DNA of 64,000 nt, from the NCBI GenBank assembly GCA_002496565.1, contig DAKJ01000023.1, positions 1-64,000 of the forward strand, read 5' to 3'. The translations under genes and the position numbers were made by a program. The first letter of the stretch is position 1, and each line of letters begins with the position of its first letter. This stretch comes from Methanosarcina sp. UBA289. Lineage in GTDB: Archaea; Halobacteriota; Methanosarcinia; Methanosarcinales; Methanosarcinaceae. Positions 54,547-63,760 of the stretch are shown one piece after another. The notes under the pieces are model-generated. The model ran no database searches. It saw nothing but the letters and a program-made list of their open reading frames with translations, and had not been told where the DNA came from.

Positions 54547-55734
54547 TTAAGTCGTATATTCGGCATTAATCTTGACATAGTCGTAAGTCAGGTCGCAACC
54601 CCAGGCTGTTGCCTGCTCCTTTCCTATATTAAGATCAAGAGTAATGACAATTTCTTCATTTGCCATTATCTTTTTCAAAAGCTCGAGATCCGAAGAACTA
54701 GAAATCTCGCCGGATTTTACAAGTTCAACCTCTTCTCCTCCTCCTGAAAAAGAGAGGGAAAGCCTTTCTTGTTCAAGTTCTGCACCTGAGTACCCTGCAG
54801 CGGCTACAACCCTTCCCCAGTTGGGGTCCTTTCCAAAAATTGCGGATTTAACTAGAGGGGAGCGTACAATTGCCTTTGCAGCAAGTTTAGCATCTTCATG
54901 GGTTTTTGCGCCCACTACTCTGACTTCAATAAGTTTTGTAGCGCCTTCCCCGTCTTTTGCCATTATCTTTGCAAGCTTGGTGAAGACGTAAATTAGCCCA
55001 TCCTCAAAATCATCCAGGCAGTCCATACAGGGCTTGACTCCAGACTTGCAAGTGGAGGTAAGGAGTACCATGTCGTTAGTGCTTGTATCCCCGTCAACTA
55101 CGACCATATTGAAAGTTTTATCCACTGCTATTCTAAGAGCAGCATCCAGGACGTCGGCAGGCACTTTCGCATCGGTGTATGCAAAACAGAGCATAGTTCC
55201 CATGTTGGGCTCGATCATCCCTGAACCTTTGGCAATGGCACCTATCCTGATCCCGCAGTCCATCTCTATAGCTACTTCTTTTACGACCCTATCCGTGGTC
55301 ATGATTGCCTTTGCAGCTTCCCGGCTGCACTCAGGAGAACTGCCCAGGCCTGCAGTGACTTCAGGAAGGCGTTCCCCGATTAAGGAGACATCAAGCCTTC
55401 TGCCAATTACTCCTGTTGAAGCAACTGCAACCGTGTCAGGCTTAAGGTCAAGTTTTTGGGCAAGCATTGTAGCCATTTCCATAGCATCCAGGAAGCCATC
55501 ATCGCCTGTAAAGGCGTTAGCATTGCCGCTATTTGCAATTATGGCAGAAAGATGGTGCTCGGTTTCGATCACTCCTTTACTAAGAATAACAGGAGCTGCG
55601 GTCACCTTATTTTTTGTAAAGACTCCTGCTGCAGGGCCTTCTGCAAGAATGACAGTCAGTCCCATTTTTCCGACTTTAATCCCGTTTGCAGACACGCCCC
55701 TTACTGCACAGATTCCACCTTCAATTTCCTTCAT
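54547..55734 (-). CDS. argJ: Glutamate N-acetyltransferase (ornithine acetyltransferase)
   Basis: 395 residues. It transfers acetyl from N-acetylornithine to glutamate in cyclic arginine synthesis, possibly also using acetyl-CoA. The protein is self-cleaved before the catalytic Thr in KGSGMIEPNMGTMLCF; here the residue before Thr is Gly where Ala is usual. IANSGNANAFTG and DPNWGRVVAAAGYSG are family signatures. Last gene of argC-CBS-argJ, 18 nt after the CBS gene. Confidence 0.95.
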   Translation of the reverse strand: MKEIEGGICAVRGVSANGIKVGKMGLTVILAEGPAAGVFTKNKVTAAPVILSKGVIETEHHLSAIIANSGNANAFTGDDGFLDAMEMATMLAQKLDLKPDTVAVASTGVIGRRLDVSLIGERLPEVTAGLGSSPECSREAAKAIMTTDRVVKEVAIEMDCGIRIGAIAKGSGMIEPNMGTMLCFAYTDAKVPADVLDAALRIAVDKTFNMVVVDGDTSTNDMVLLTSTCKSGVKPCMDCLDDFEDGLIYVFTKLAKIMAKDGEGATKLIEVRVVGAKTHEDAKLAAKAIVRSPLVKSAIFGKDPNWGRVVAAAGYSGAELEQERLSLSFSGGGEEVELVKSGEISSSSDLELLKKIMANEEIVITLDLNIGKEQATAWGCDLTYDYVKINAEYTT

Positions 55735-55752
55735 GAAAACTCTCCTTTTCCC

Positions 55753-56217
55753 TCAGAGCTTTGCAAGACCTTTAATGATATCGCCGCGCGTAATAATCCC
55801 CACTACGCGGCCATCCTCAGTTACAGGAAGCCTATTGATCCTGTGCCTTATCATATGTTCGGAAGCTTCTTCTACGGATGCCTCGGAAGAGATTGTGTGC
55901 ACATCCTTTGTCATGATCTCTTCTATCTTTGTGGAACCCACATCAGAAAGCATCTTCTTTGTTTCCTCCCAGCCAAAGAGTTCCCTTATAGGAACCTCTA
56001 TAACCTCAAAGGGGCTTGGAAGCCAGAGTTCCCCCTTTTCAGGGAGTATCAGCAGTTTCAGTAGGTCCCCTTCACTTACTATTCCTACAAGCTCTTCACC
56101 TTCAAGGACAGGTGCTCCACTGATATTATTTTCCTTCAATACTCTTGCTGCTTCCCGGACTGTATCATCAGGCTTGCAGGAAACAACGTTCGAGTTCATA
56201 ACATCTTTTACCTTCAT
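55753..56217 (-). CDS. Two-CBS-domain protein
   Basis: 154 residues composed of two CBS domains (about 1-60 and 90-152). Each has the GIVSEGDLL or GIITRGDIIK ligand-binding end. Such Bateman modules bind AMP, ATP or S-adenosylmethionine and regulate a partner. It lies between argC and argJ on the same strand with short gaps (73 and 18 nt), so it may sense adenylates for arginine synthesis; this is inference. ATG at MKVKDVMNSNVVSC. Cytoplasmic. Confidence 0.92.
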   Translation of the reverse strand: MKVKDVMNSNVVSCKPDDTVREAARVLKENNISGAPVLEGEELVGIVSEGDLLKLLILPEKGELWLPSPFEVIEVPIRELFGWEETKKMLSDVGSTKIEEIMTKDVHTISSEASVEEASEHMIRHRINRLPVTEDGRVVGIITRGDIIKGLAKL

Positions 56218-56290
56218 CTGACTACCCCTTGAGATAAATTCTATTCTTTACTTTATCCATTACCAGTTATATTTTCTTGCTTTGGTTAGT

Positions 56291-57304
56291 TTACGGAGCC
56301 GCAGCAGGCAGCCAGAGCCCACTTGTCTCGTCCAGACCGAACATGAGGTTCATATTCTGGATAGCCTGTCCTGATGCGCCTTTGACCAGGTTATCAATTG
56401 CCGAGAGCACAACAACCCTGTTGTTTTCCTTATCCGCTTCAAAACTTATATCGCAGAAATTAGAACCTCTGACTGCGGTTAAGGAAGGAACTCCTGAAGG
56501 GAACCTTACAAACGACCTATCCCTGTAAAATTCCTCGTAAATTGTCTTTAAGTCGTCCGTGGAGAGAGCTTCCTTTGTAAAAAGGTGAGCAGTTGTAAAG
56601 ATTCCCCTGATAGATGGAATTATATGAGGCGTGAAATTAATGTTCCTGAGATTTCCATCGAGCCTTGTCAACTCCTGAACGATTTCAGCCCTGTGCCTGT
56701 GGGCTGTAAGTTTGTATGGGATGATATTTTCCGCGAGGTTTGGATAATGTGAGTTTTGAGAGGGTGAGATGCCAGCTCCTGAGATTCCTGTTTTGGAATC
56801 AAAAACCGCAATATCGATAAGCTCTGCTGCTGCAAGAGGAGCTGCTGCAAGGGTTGCACCTGTAGGAAAACATCCAGGGTTTGCTACGAAATTCTCTTTT
56901 GCAACTTCGGGGTGGAGCTCTACAAGCCCATAAACGGCATTCCTCGGATCACTGTGCTTCATCCCATAGATTTTTTCAAATCTCGAAGTTTCAAGCCTAT
57001 AGTCCGCGCTAAGGTCAACAACCTTTGTGTTGCCGTCAAGCAGTTCAGGTACATAGTTCATGGCAGATCCGTGAGGTACTGCAAGAAAAACTACGTCACA
57101 GCGCTCCCTGATATCTTCAGAATCAGGATTTTCGTACTTGAGGTCAATAAAACCTTCAAGATGCCTATGCGTGCTCGTTACGGGCTTCCCTGCAAGGCTT
57201 CGGGAAGTTGCCAGCTCCAGCTTGACATTGGGATGATTGACAAGCAAGCGCAGGAGTTCTCCTCCCGTATATCCTGAAGCTCCTATTATTCCAGCCTTGA
57301 TCAT
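56291..57304 (-). CDS. argC: N-acetyl-gamma-glutamyl-phosphate reductase
   Basis: 337 residues. NADPH-dependent reductase, third step of arginine synthesis. GASGYTGGELLRLL is the cofactor loop, NPGCFPTGA holds the catalytic Cys near residue 146, and HRHRAEI contains the active-site His. I use the ATG at 57304; a GTG three codons upstream is also possible. First gene of argC-CBS-argJ. Confidence 0.95.
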   Translation of the reverse strand: MIKAGIIGASGYTGGELLRLLVNHPNVKLELATSRSLAGKPVTSTHRHLEGFIDLKYENPDSEDIRERCDVVFLAVPHGSAMNYVPELLDGNTKVVDLSADYRLETSRFEKIYGMKHSDPRNAVYGLVELHPEVAKENFVANPGCFPTGATLAAAPLAAAELIDIAVFDSKTGISGAGISPSQNSHYPNLAENIIPYKLTAHRHRAEIVQELTRLDGNLRNINFTPHIIPSIRGIFTTAHLFTKEALSTDDLKTIYEEFYRDRSFVRFPSGVPSLTAVRGSNFCDISFEADKENNRVVVLSAIDNLVKGASGQAIQNMNLMFGLDETSGLWLPAAAP

Positions 57305-57899
57305 AAGTGTCACTGCCTGTGTAATATTTATACAAGATAATTAAATTTGCTATTGGAAAAACTAAATGTAAAATCTGTTTCTGCGATTAATCGGCATCAA
57401 ATGGCTCGCTCGAAAGATTGTTCCCAAAAAGCTGGTTCTAGCTGCAGAACTATGCCTTTTTCTTAAACACATTTTTCAAAGTAGATCATAGTAATGATCA
57501 ATATCCTTAGATATCTTTTTATAATGAATTACAAAGGAAACTAGATATCCCTTGTTTACTATTCCCGACTCAGGACGTCTGGCTAGGTGACTAATCATTA
57601 AGAAATTCTTATAACGGGAACTATCCACATTTATAAGAGCGGGAATTATCTACACTCAATCAGAAATTAAATTGTATAAGTTTTATTAATAAATTATATA
57701 GAAAGCAATTCATATTTTTAATTTTGAATCAGTAAAACTTAAATTTTTTAATATATAAGTATATTCCAGATCAAAATTGTTAAGGCACTTATCACCGGAA
57801 ACGGAAAGTTGACAGGTAAATGATTTTATCTTTGGAGCCTCTCTTACTATAAGAAAATTTGTTATACATAGCCTCTCAAGTGTCAGGAAGAAAAAAATC
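57305..57899. other. Intergenic region, divergent promoters
   Basis: About 590 bp of AT-rich DNA. GATATC/GATATC phrases near 57508-57548 and TATAAGAGCGGGAA/ATAACGGGAACTATCC duplicated near 57611 and 57634 are visible. No gene-like frame and no RNA pattern. Confidence 0.4.
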
Positions 57900-58322
57900 A
57901 TGAACAGTAAGAAGAGAATCTATCTTGCAGGCCCCCTTTTCAGCCATGCTGAACTCGAATATAACCGCAAATTGAAGGATTTGCTGCTCAAGAAGGGGTT
58001 TTCGGTTTTTTTGCCCCAAGAAGACGCAGAGGATACGTTGAATGAACGTGAAAAACAAAATCAGGAATGTATTTTTAATAAATGTGTGGAAGGTGTGGAT
58101 GATTCGGACATTGTAGTTGCGGTCCTTGATGGCGTGGATGTAGACTCAGGAACAGCCTGGGAAATAGGCTACGCTTATGCAAAGGAAAAGCCTATCATCG
58201 GAATTCGAACCGATTTTAGGTTTCTCTCTGACGGAATTGTTAATCTCATGGTAGAAATGGCGATAGTTGCCCTTGCCAGAGATGAAGATGAATTGGTCAA
58301 AATAATTGAAAAATATCGATAA
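57900..58322 (+). CDS. Nucleoside 2-deoxyribosyltransferase family protein
   Basis: 140 residues. The family start YLAGPLFSHAELEYN and the active-site segment GTAWEIGYAYAKEKPIIG, with the catalytic Glu, are present, together with DSDIVVAVLDGVDVDSG. Members exchange bases on deoxynucleosides or hydrolyse deoxynucleotides for salvage or pool cleaning. ATG follows an A-rich leader. Monocistronic; length is normal. Confidence 0.9.
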   Translation: MNSKKRIYLAGPLFSHAELEYNRKLKDLLLKKGFSVFLPQEDAEDTLNEREKQNQECIFNKCVEGVDDSDIVVAVLDGVDVDSGTAWEIGYAYAKEKPIIGIRTDFRFLSDGIVNLMVEMAIVALARDEDELVKIIEKYR

Positions 58323-58751
58323 ATTTTGGCTTTTACTTTGTTTGCCAATTATTTATATTTTTAAAAGATATTCTTAGAAGAGACAGTTTCAAAAAGATTT
58401 ACTTTTAAAAATTTTTAATATGTAAAACTACATTCTTGTTAGGCAGAATTGGTAAGATTCTCAAGAGCCAACCTTAAAACCAATAATTAAAGTCACTGTT
58501 TCCTCCACCAAACCAGCTTCAATTGAAACAAAATTAAAAGAGAAATATGGGTCCTGAAAAACGGATTATAAAGATAACCTTTATATAAATAATGTGTTAA
58601 AACTACTCTTTTTAATTAAGTATGTAATTATATCTAAATAGAGATAAGTTGAGAAAAGATTCAGTTGCAGAAGCTATAATCTATAACGATTATTAGGTAA
58701 AAAAATTTTAATATAGAATGCCTGACATAATAACTACTGGAGGTTAAAATA
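58323..58751. other. Intergenic region upstream of small-protein gene
   Basis: About 430 bp with very high AT content. TTTATATAAATAATGTG near 58578 is a strong TATA-like element, which would give a leader of about 140 nt for the following small gene. No other feature seen. Confidence 0.4.
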
Positions 58752-58922
58752 GTGACCTTTGTGAACGGATACACGTTTACAAAAGTGAAAACTTCACATG
58801 GGCCTGATATGTACGTCTCCAGATATGGGAAGCTGGTAAAGATCGTCCCGCTCAGTCCGCAAGTGGAGTTTTCCGAAAAATATACCAGTGACTTGATCCA
58901 CCAAATCGAGTCAATGGAATGA
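58752..58922 (+). CDS. 56-residue conserved-looking small protein
   Basis: Starts at GTG with GGAGGT seven bases upstream, a near-perfect ribosome-binding site, and ends TGA. The peptide is mixed: FVNGYTFTKVKTSHGPDM, then YVSRYGKLVKIVPLSPQ, then an acidic helix. No cysteine and no membrane helix. A long TATA-driven leader before it and a hairpin terminator after it define a complete small transcription unit. Function unknown. Confidence 0.7.
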   Translation: MTFVNGYTFTKVKTSHGPDMYVSRYGKLVKIVPLSPQVEFSEKYTSDLIHQIESME

Positions 58923-58987
58923 AATGATAGAAATTTTTCCGATTTTTTATTTTTGATTCGGACTTCTTTTCATGAAAGCCCTTTTTC

Positions 58988-59017
58988 AGGCCGAAGCTCT
59001 TTCGGTCTGGCATTTTT
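58988..59017 (+). terminator. Intrinsic terminator of small-protein gene
   Basis: AGGCCGAA (58988-58995) pairs with TTCGGTCT (59001-59008) around a 5-nt loop, followed by GGCATTTTTTAG. It is 65 nt after the stop of the 56-residue gene. Confidence 0.65.
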
Positions 59018-59263
59018 TAGACTATTTTCACTATATATATAACTTGTGTTTTCCCAAATATTTTACATACAGTTTTCACGAAGCTGGATATTTAGACTCC
59101 TTCAGGTTACAGTACTCGATTTATGAAGTTATCCTTTAACTTTACATAAGTAAAAAAAGCCTTAAAAAACGGAAATCTGGTAAAATAATTTTTAATTGGA
59201 GAGAAACTGATAAATGATGGAAATTACGAGGAAACCAAAAATTGAACTGAAATATAAAGGGTA

Positions 59264-59343
59264 GTTGATAAATTGATCAGAAATACAAGGAAAGTTGATA
59301 AATTGATCAGAAATACAAAGGAAAGTTGATAAATTGATCAGAA
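59264..59343. repeat. Triplicated 30-bp segment carrying a start codon
   Basis: GTTGATAAATTGATCAGAA begins at 59264, 59294 and 59325, separated by ATACAAGGAAA or ATACAAAGGAAA. The third copy contains the TTG start of the acetyltransferase, and each preceding spacer supplies AAGGAAA as ribosome-binding site. Unit lengths are 30 and 31 bp. Confidence 0.8.
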
Positions 59344-59777
59344 GCTACAATAAAACCGATCTAGAAAAAATGGTAAGGATCTGGTACGAAGCCTCCGTCA
59401 TTTCTCATTTCTTCATCCCAGCCTCGTTTTGGGCTTTGCAAAAGAGCGCAATGAAGGAGAAGTACCTTCCACTTGCCGAAAACTTTGTTTTTGAAGAAGA
59501 AGGGCAACTTGCGGGATTCATTTCCCTTGTTGGAGAAGAAGTCTGCGCCCTTTTTGTGTCGCCGGAAATGCAGGGTAAAGGAGTTGGCATGGCTCTTCTT
59601 GAGTACGCAAAAACCCAGAAAGGAAGGCTCTCCCTCAAAGTATACAAGAAAAACGAGAGTGCCCTGCAATTTTACAAAGCGTGTGGATTTGTAGTAGTCG
59701 GAGAAGAGGTTGATGAGTACACAGGTTGCGTGCAACTTTTAATGGAGTGGGAAGAATTTCGGTTCTTCGCTGTTTAA
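59334..59777 (+). CDS. GNAT family N-acetyltransferase
   Basis: 147 residues. Motif A reads LFVSPEMQGKGVGMALLEYA near residue 82; NESALQFYKACGFVVVGEE is the C-terminal GNAT signature, as in RimI and PhnO relatives. The substrate is unknown. TTG start within a triplicated leader, so strength or frame of initiation may have changed by slippage. The preceding spacer 58923-59263 holds only the terminator of the upstream gene. Confidence 0.88.
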   Translation: MIRSYNKTDLEKMVRIWYEASVISHFFIPASFWALQKSAMKEKYLPLAENFVFEEEGQLAGFISLVGEEVCALFVSPEMQGKGVGMALLEYAKTQKGRLSLKVYKKNESALQFYKACGFVVVGEEVDEYTGCVQLLMEWEEFRFFAV

Positions 59778-60058
59778 GCGAATAACTCCATTAATTTCTT
59801 AAATATTAAGGTAACATAGATAAAATTAAAAGCACTTGTTACTAGAAAAATTGTTATTAGAAATATTCTTAGCTTGAAATTTCTCTTTTTGGCGTGGCTA
59901 CTTTACAACTATCAAATGTTTTAATCCATATAAAGTAATAGAAGATCTGAACTTAAGCAAATCGGAGATCTATTCCAGAACCTTTTTTGCCTGATAATTT
60001 TGCAATTTTCTTTTGAATAACTGATTTTCATGAATATCAAAGGTAAAATAAGCGATAG

Positions 60059-60345
60059 ATATAAATAATAATATCCCTAACTATAGGGTAGTAACTTAGC
60101 AGCAATAACCACTCTACAGAGGCATTAAGTAAAACCTGTAAGTGTTGCCCATCAGTTACTTAATAGATATATGCGAACAGACCGAAGGTGAACCTATACC
60201 ACCTTCAAAAAACGGATTTATCCCTCCCATGAAGAGATATGAGAGTCTTAAACTCTCAATTATCGTCTCTGTAAGAAACGGGTAAGAGAAAAAAGGATCT
60301 CCGCCGCTTTATTTCTCTTCCGTATCTTTCAGAGAAGAGAAGGAT
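60059..60345 (+). ncRNA. Highly structured leader or ncRNA upstream of hsp20
   Basis: GATATAAATAATA near 60058 is a strong TATA box. The following 280 nt contain many perfect stems: ATTAAGTAA/TTACTTAAT (60124, 60156), GAAGGTG/CACCTTC (60184, 60200), TGAGAGT/ACTCTCA (60240, 60252). TTTCTCTT (60312-60319) can pair with AAGAGAAA (60284-60291) or, shifted by one base, with GAAGAGAA (60334-60341), so two structures exclude each other. It is either a stand-alone RNA or a 420-nt leader of hsp20. The remaining DNA of 59778-60509 shows no coding frame. Confidence 0.5.
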
Positions 60346-60509
60346 AATACCTGTTCTAGGTTAAAGCGAGATTTACAGATCACAAACACTACTATAAGAC
60401 CAAGTAAAACCGGGAAACTGAGAGAAAGCACTCCCGAAATCAGAAAAGTCTGAAGTCAGAAAAGCTTGAGATCAAAGAATCTTGAAATAGAATAGGAAGG
60501 AATCTGTAT

Positions 60510-60968
60510 ATGAAATTGCCAGTAAAAAGAACAGACCGTGATGTATATAGCTGGGACCCGTTTGATGAAATCAGAAGAATGCAGAATTATATGGAACAGA
60601 TGTTCAGGACTTTGCCTGCACTAGAAAGCCGATTCGGGACAGGAACTTTCTCCCCGCTGACTGATGTTGCGGAAGAAGACAATAAGGTAATTATAACAAC
60701 TGACCTGCCTGGGATTGAAAAGGAAAATGTTGAGCTCGATCTCAGGGACAATGTCCTAGTAATCAATGCAGGGAAAGAAAAAGAAGAAGAGGCCGAAAAA
60801 GAAGGTTACCTCAGAAAAGAACGGGCTTTCATGCGGTATTACCGTGAAATTCCTCTTCCAGACGGTGTAACCGAAGAAGGAGCAACTGCGCAACTCAAAA
60901 ACGGCGTCTTAACCGTCACCCTACCAAAAATAAAATCCGTAACCGGAAAAAGAATTCAGATTGAATAA
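60510..60968 (+). CDS. Hsp20/alpha-crystallin small heat-shock protein
   Basis: 152 residues. The N-terminal arm (DPFDEIRRMQNYMEQMF) is followed by the alpha-crystallin domain at about 48-140 (LTDVAEEDNKVIITTDLPGI; LKNGVLTVTLPK) and the C-terminal tail. It is an ATP-independent holdase that prevents aggregation. ATG after GGAAGGAA at good distance. The long structured upstream region may regulate it by temperature or by transcription read-through (inference). Monocistronic. Confidence 0.95.
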   Translation: MKLPVKRTDRDVYSWDPFDEIRRMQNYMEQMFRTLPALESRFGTGTFSPLTDVAEEDNKVIITTDLPGIEKENVELDLRDNVLVINAGKEKEEEAEKEGYLRKERAFMRYYREIPLPDGVTEEGATAQLKNGVLTVTLPKIKSVTGKRIQIE

Positions 60969-61064
60969 ATCGGTACTCAGGATACAGATACTCAGTACTA
61001 GGAATCATAATCCGGATAAAACGAATTTCATCTTGATTTCAGCCTGAAAGAAACAACCATCAAA

Positions 61065-61113
61065 GGGTGCCTGCGAACACAGGAGCAGAATCCTGAAATC
61101 TCGCAGGCTGCCC
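61065..61113. terminator. Long stem-loop between hsp20 and AMMECR1 gene
   Basis: GGG-T-GCCTGCGA (61065-61076) pairs with TCGCAGGC-TG-CCC (61101-61113), and inside the loop CAGGA (61080-61084) pairs with TCCTG (61091-61095). The 49-nt structure lies between two convergent genes, 97 nt after the hsp20 stop. The rest of the spacer is empty. Confidence 0.55.
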
Positions 61114-61287
61114 TCAATGAAAAAATCCAAATATTTCCACATAACTTTCCAAAAAGATTACTTTCCAAAAAGTTTAGATTATTAATCGCTTTTTATGTTC
61201 GGAGTACATAATTTCCCGACCATAGGATTCTGGTAAGCTATAAGAATTCTGAAAAACTGGAAGAATTCTTCGGCACTTAAAGAGCTA

Positions 61288-61896
61288 TCATTCACCTGAA
61301 AGATTTTCCTCAACGACCTCGCCCTGCGGTTCTTTTTCCTTGAAAATCTGTCCTTCGAAACAGGAGACTTCAGCTCCTTTGAGCCAGGCATCAGGCGAAA
61401 GGCCGGCTTTCAGGCAGGTATGGCCCAAAAATTCTATAGAATCCATATTATGCTCAGGGGCGACCTGAGGAAGCAAAAGGCCCTGACAGTAACCCTGTTT
61501 TACAATAAGTCCATGCTTCCCTATCTCTATATGCTCAGGAAGCTCTTCTGCAGGAGCATTAATCTTTTCAGGCGGAGTGAGAATTGTGACCTCGACAACT
61601 ATCTCATCCAGCTCGTCTTCTCCTACCGGCGGAAAACGCGGGTCACGGGTTGCCGCAGAGATTGCAGAATCCATAATTGCGTCTTCAAGTGTAGAATCCG
61701 GAAACGGATGCCCTATACAGCCCCTCAGGAGCCCGTTCTCCGTAAGTGTGACAAAGACACCTCTTTTCTCCCTGAAAACCGGAGAAAGCTCAAAATCCAG
61801 TTCTTGAGGTTCCGGGAGCCTTTCTTCAGATAAGAGTGATTCGATCGTTTTCCTTGCAAGTTTGACTGCAGCCCTGCCTTCAATGTCTGTAAGCAT
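61288..61896 (-). CDS. AMMECR1 domain protein
   Basis: 202 residues with the AMMECR1 signature LRGCIG near residue 56, DSAISAATRDPRFPPV near 76 and LLPQVAPEHNMDSIEFLGHTC near 140. The family is found in archaea, bacteria and humans (deleted in a syndrome with Alport features) and is often linked to MEMO1-type dioxygenases and radical SAM AmmeMemoRadiSam genes; none is adjacent here. Its biochemical role is not established. The ATG at MLTDIEGRAAV is chosen. Monocistronic. The spacer 61897-62217 holds nothing else. Confidence 0.93.
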   Translation of the reverse strand: MLTDIEGRAAVKLARKTIESLLSEERLPEPQELDFELSPVFREKRGVFVTLTENGLLRGCIGHPFPDSTLEDAIMDSAISAATRDPRFPPVGEDELDEIVVEVTILTPPEKINAPAEELPEHIEIGKHGLIVKQGYCQGLLLPQVAPEHNMDSIEFLGHTCLKAGLSPDAWLKGAEVSCFEGQIFKEKEPQGEVVEENLSGE

Positions 61897-62217
61897 ATTT
61901 GAACCAACACCTCAATTTTATTTTGATATTCTTGCCTTAAAACCTGATCAGCATTAGCTGTAAGCATTACAGTTTATCTGCAAATGCCAGCTACGTATCT
62001 TAGCGCTTACGGTTAGTATGATAATATCTACGTGGAAGCTAGTATAACAGTATGTTTATCGAAGCTGATAAAAGTATATTTCCGGAATTTCATATTTAAG
62101 AACTGGAAATGGAAAGAAATATTAAAAAATAGGATTAAAAAATAGGGAATTCGACAGAAAAGAACTGCCGTATAGAAAGCCATTGTTTTAAATGTGATAA
62201 ACTGTAGGAAAAGGAAT

Positions 62218-63456
62218 TTAAACTTTCCTAGCTTTTTTATACCTTTTAGCTGCAGCCTTGAGAGCCTCGACACCTGGAAGCTTTACTCCTGAGAGATAAT
62301 CAATCAGTGCTCCACCACCTGTGCTTATGTGAGAGAAACGGTGTGCAAGGCCAAGGTGGTCGACTTCTGCCGAAATATGCCCACCACCAATTATTGAAAA
62401 CTCGGATTTAGTAGCAGCTTTTATAATCTCATGTGTTCCAAGGGCAAAATCCTCAACTTCGGAAACCCCTGCCGGGCCATTTAAGACAACAGTTTTTGCA
62501 TTTTCAATTTCATTGGTAAAGTTCACGATGGTTTCAAGCCCGATATCATTTATAGGGAGAGAATCGGAATTAAGTTCCGAAACAGGCACTTCAACCCGTT
62601 TCTTATTATCATTCAAAGCCACATCCTTTGGAAGGCCAATTTTATCCTTGAATTTCGCAAGCATACCTTTTGCTTTTTCGATCTCGCCTTCGTATCCCTG
62701 GGACTTAATAAAGTCTAGATTCACTTTCCCGATATTTATACCGGATACTGCAAGTACCACATTTGCTACCACTCCAGTAAAGAGTACCCTGTCAGCTCCT
62801 CCGTTTGCAAGAACATTTTCCGCCACCCGGAGAGAATCATCCACTTTTGCTCCCCCTAACACGAAAATAGTTGGTTTTTCTCCTCCTTTGGTCACTCGAT
62901 CTAAAGATGTAAGCTCTTTTTCCATAACTCTTCCGGCTCCTGTAGGTAGAACCTCAGTAAAACCGACTACGGAAAGATGAGACCTGTGAGATACGGCGAA
63001 GGCATCGTTAAGGAAGATATCCACAAAGGGAGCCAGCTTTTTAACCGGATACGTATTGGCCTGTTCTGCTGGAGTTCTTTCGAGGCTTTCTTCAGAATAG
63101 AACCTTACATTTTCAAGCAGGATGACATCTCCATTTTCCATCGAAGCAATCCTGGTCTTTGCGTAAGTTCCGAAAATATCATCCACATAGAGAACCTGCT
63201 TGCCAAGGTATTTAGACATCAGGTTGGCATGAGGCTTCATTGTAGTGAAGTCTTTTTTTCCGGGCCTGCTCTGGTGCGCAAGCAAAACAACTTTTGCATC
63301 CTCAAGATCCTTCAAAGTGGCAATATGGCTTCGGATCCGCATATCATCCAGAATATTGCCCTGCGGATCCATAGGAGAGTTCAGGTCAACCCTTATAAGA
63401 ATTGTCTTTCCGTGCGTGTCAAAATCATCGATTGTAAGAAAGTTTCTAGAAGTCAT
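62218..63456 (-). CDS. pgk: Phosphoglycerate kinase
   Basis: 412 residues. It interconverts 1,3-bisphosphoglycerate and 3-phosphoglycerate. RVDLNSPMD near residue 22 is the substrate loop, LLAHQSRPGK follows, FLNDAFAVSHRSHLSVVGF marks the central domain, and GGGHISAEVDHLGLAHRFSH with STGGGALIDYLSG forms the nucleotide site. Archaeal type length. ATG with AAAGGTG upstream. Monocistronic, and divergent from the uracil-DNA glycosylase gene. Confidence 0.96.
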   Translation of the reverse strand: MTSRNFLTIDDFDTHGKTILIRVDLNSPMDPQGNILDDMRIRSHIATLKDLEDAKVVLLAHQSRPGKKDFTTMKPHANLMSKYLGKQVLYVDDIFGTYAKTRIASMENGDVILLENVRFYSEESLERTPAEQANTYPVKKLAPFVDIFLNDAFAVSHRSHLSVVGFTEVLPTGAGRVMEKELTSLDRVTKGGEKPTIFVLGGAKVDDSLRVAENVLANGGADRVLFTGVVANVVLAVSGINIGKVNLDFIKSQGYEGEIEKAKGMLAKFKDKIGLPKDVALNDNKKRVEVPVSELNSDSLPINDIGLETIVNFTNEIENAKTVVLNGPAGVSEVEDFALGTHEIIKAATKSEFSIIGGGHISAEVDHLGLAHRFSHISTGGGALIDYLSGVKLPGVEALKAAAKRYKKARKV

Positions 63457-63760
63457 ACCCTCAGCGCACCTTTGTGAATGAGATATTATATATGTAAGAG
63501 AATAAATTTAGAAGGTAAATTATAGAGAATTCCTTATCATTATTATGTTTGTCATAGGATTTTTTCCATAAATAAGTTTGTTTGTATCCAGATCTCTGAA
63601 ATTGGGTACAAATTTTATGTAAAAGCTGGAAGCAAAAAAGAGCCTTATAATTTAAGAATGTATCGGACTACAATCTCGGATTATAGGAAAAATTTGAAGG
63701 AGGTAGAGAACAACGACATATGAGAAAGACAACCGTAGAGACTTTGAAGAAAGAATAAGG

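Noticed and set aside
55034..56221. 395-codon open frame on the plus strand
   Set aside because: It lies wholly antisense to argJ and the CBS gene, has serine/threonine-rich unnatural composition and no start signals. It is a codon-bias shadow.
60059..60345. RNase P RNA or SRP RNA as identity of the structured region
   Set aside because: I looked for the conserved RNase P and SRP core sequences and did not find them.
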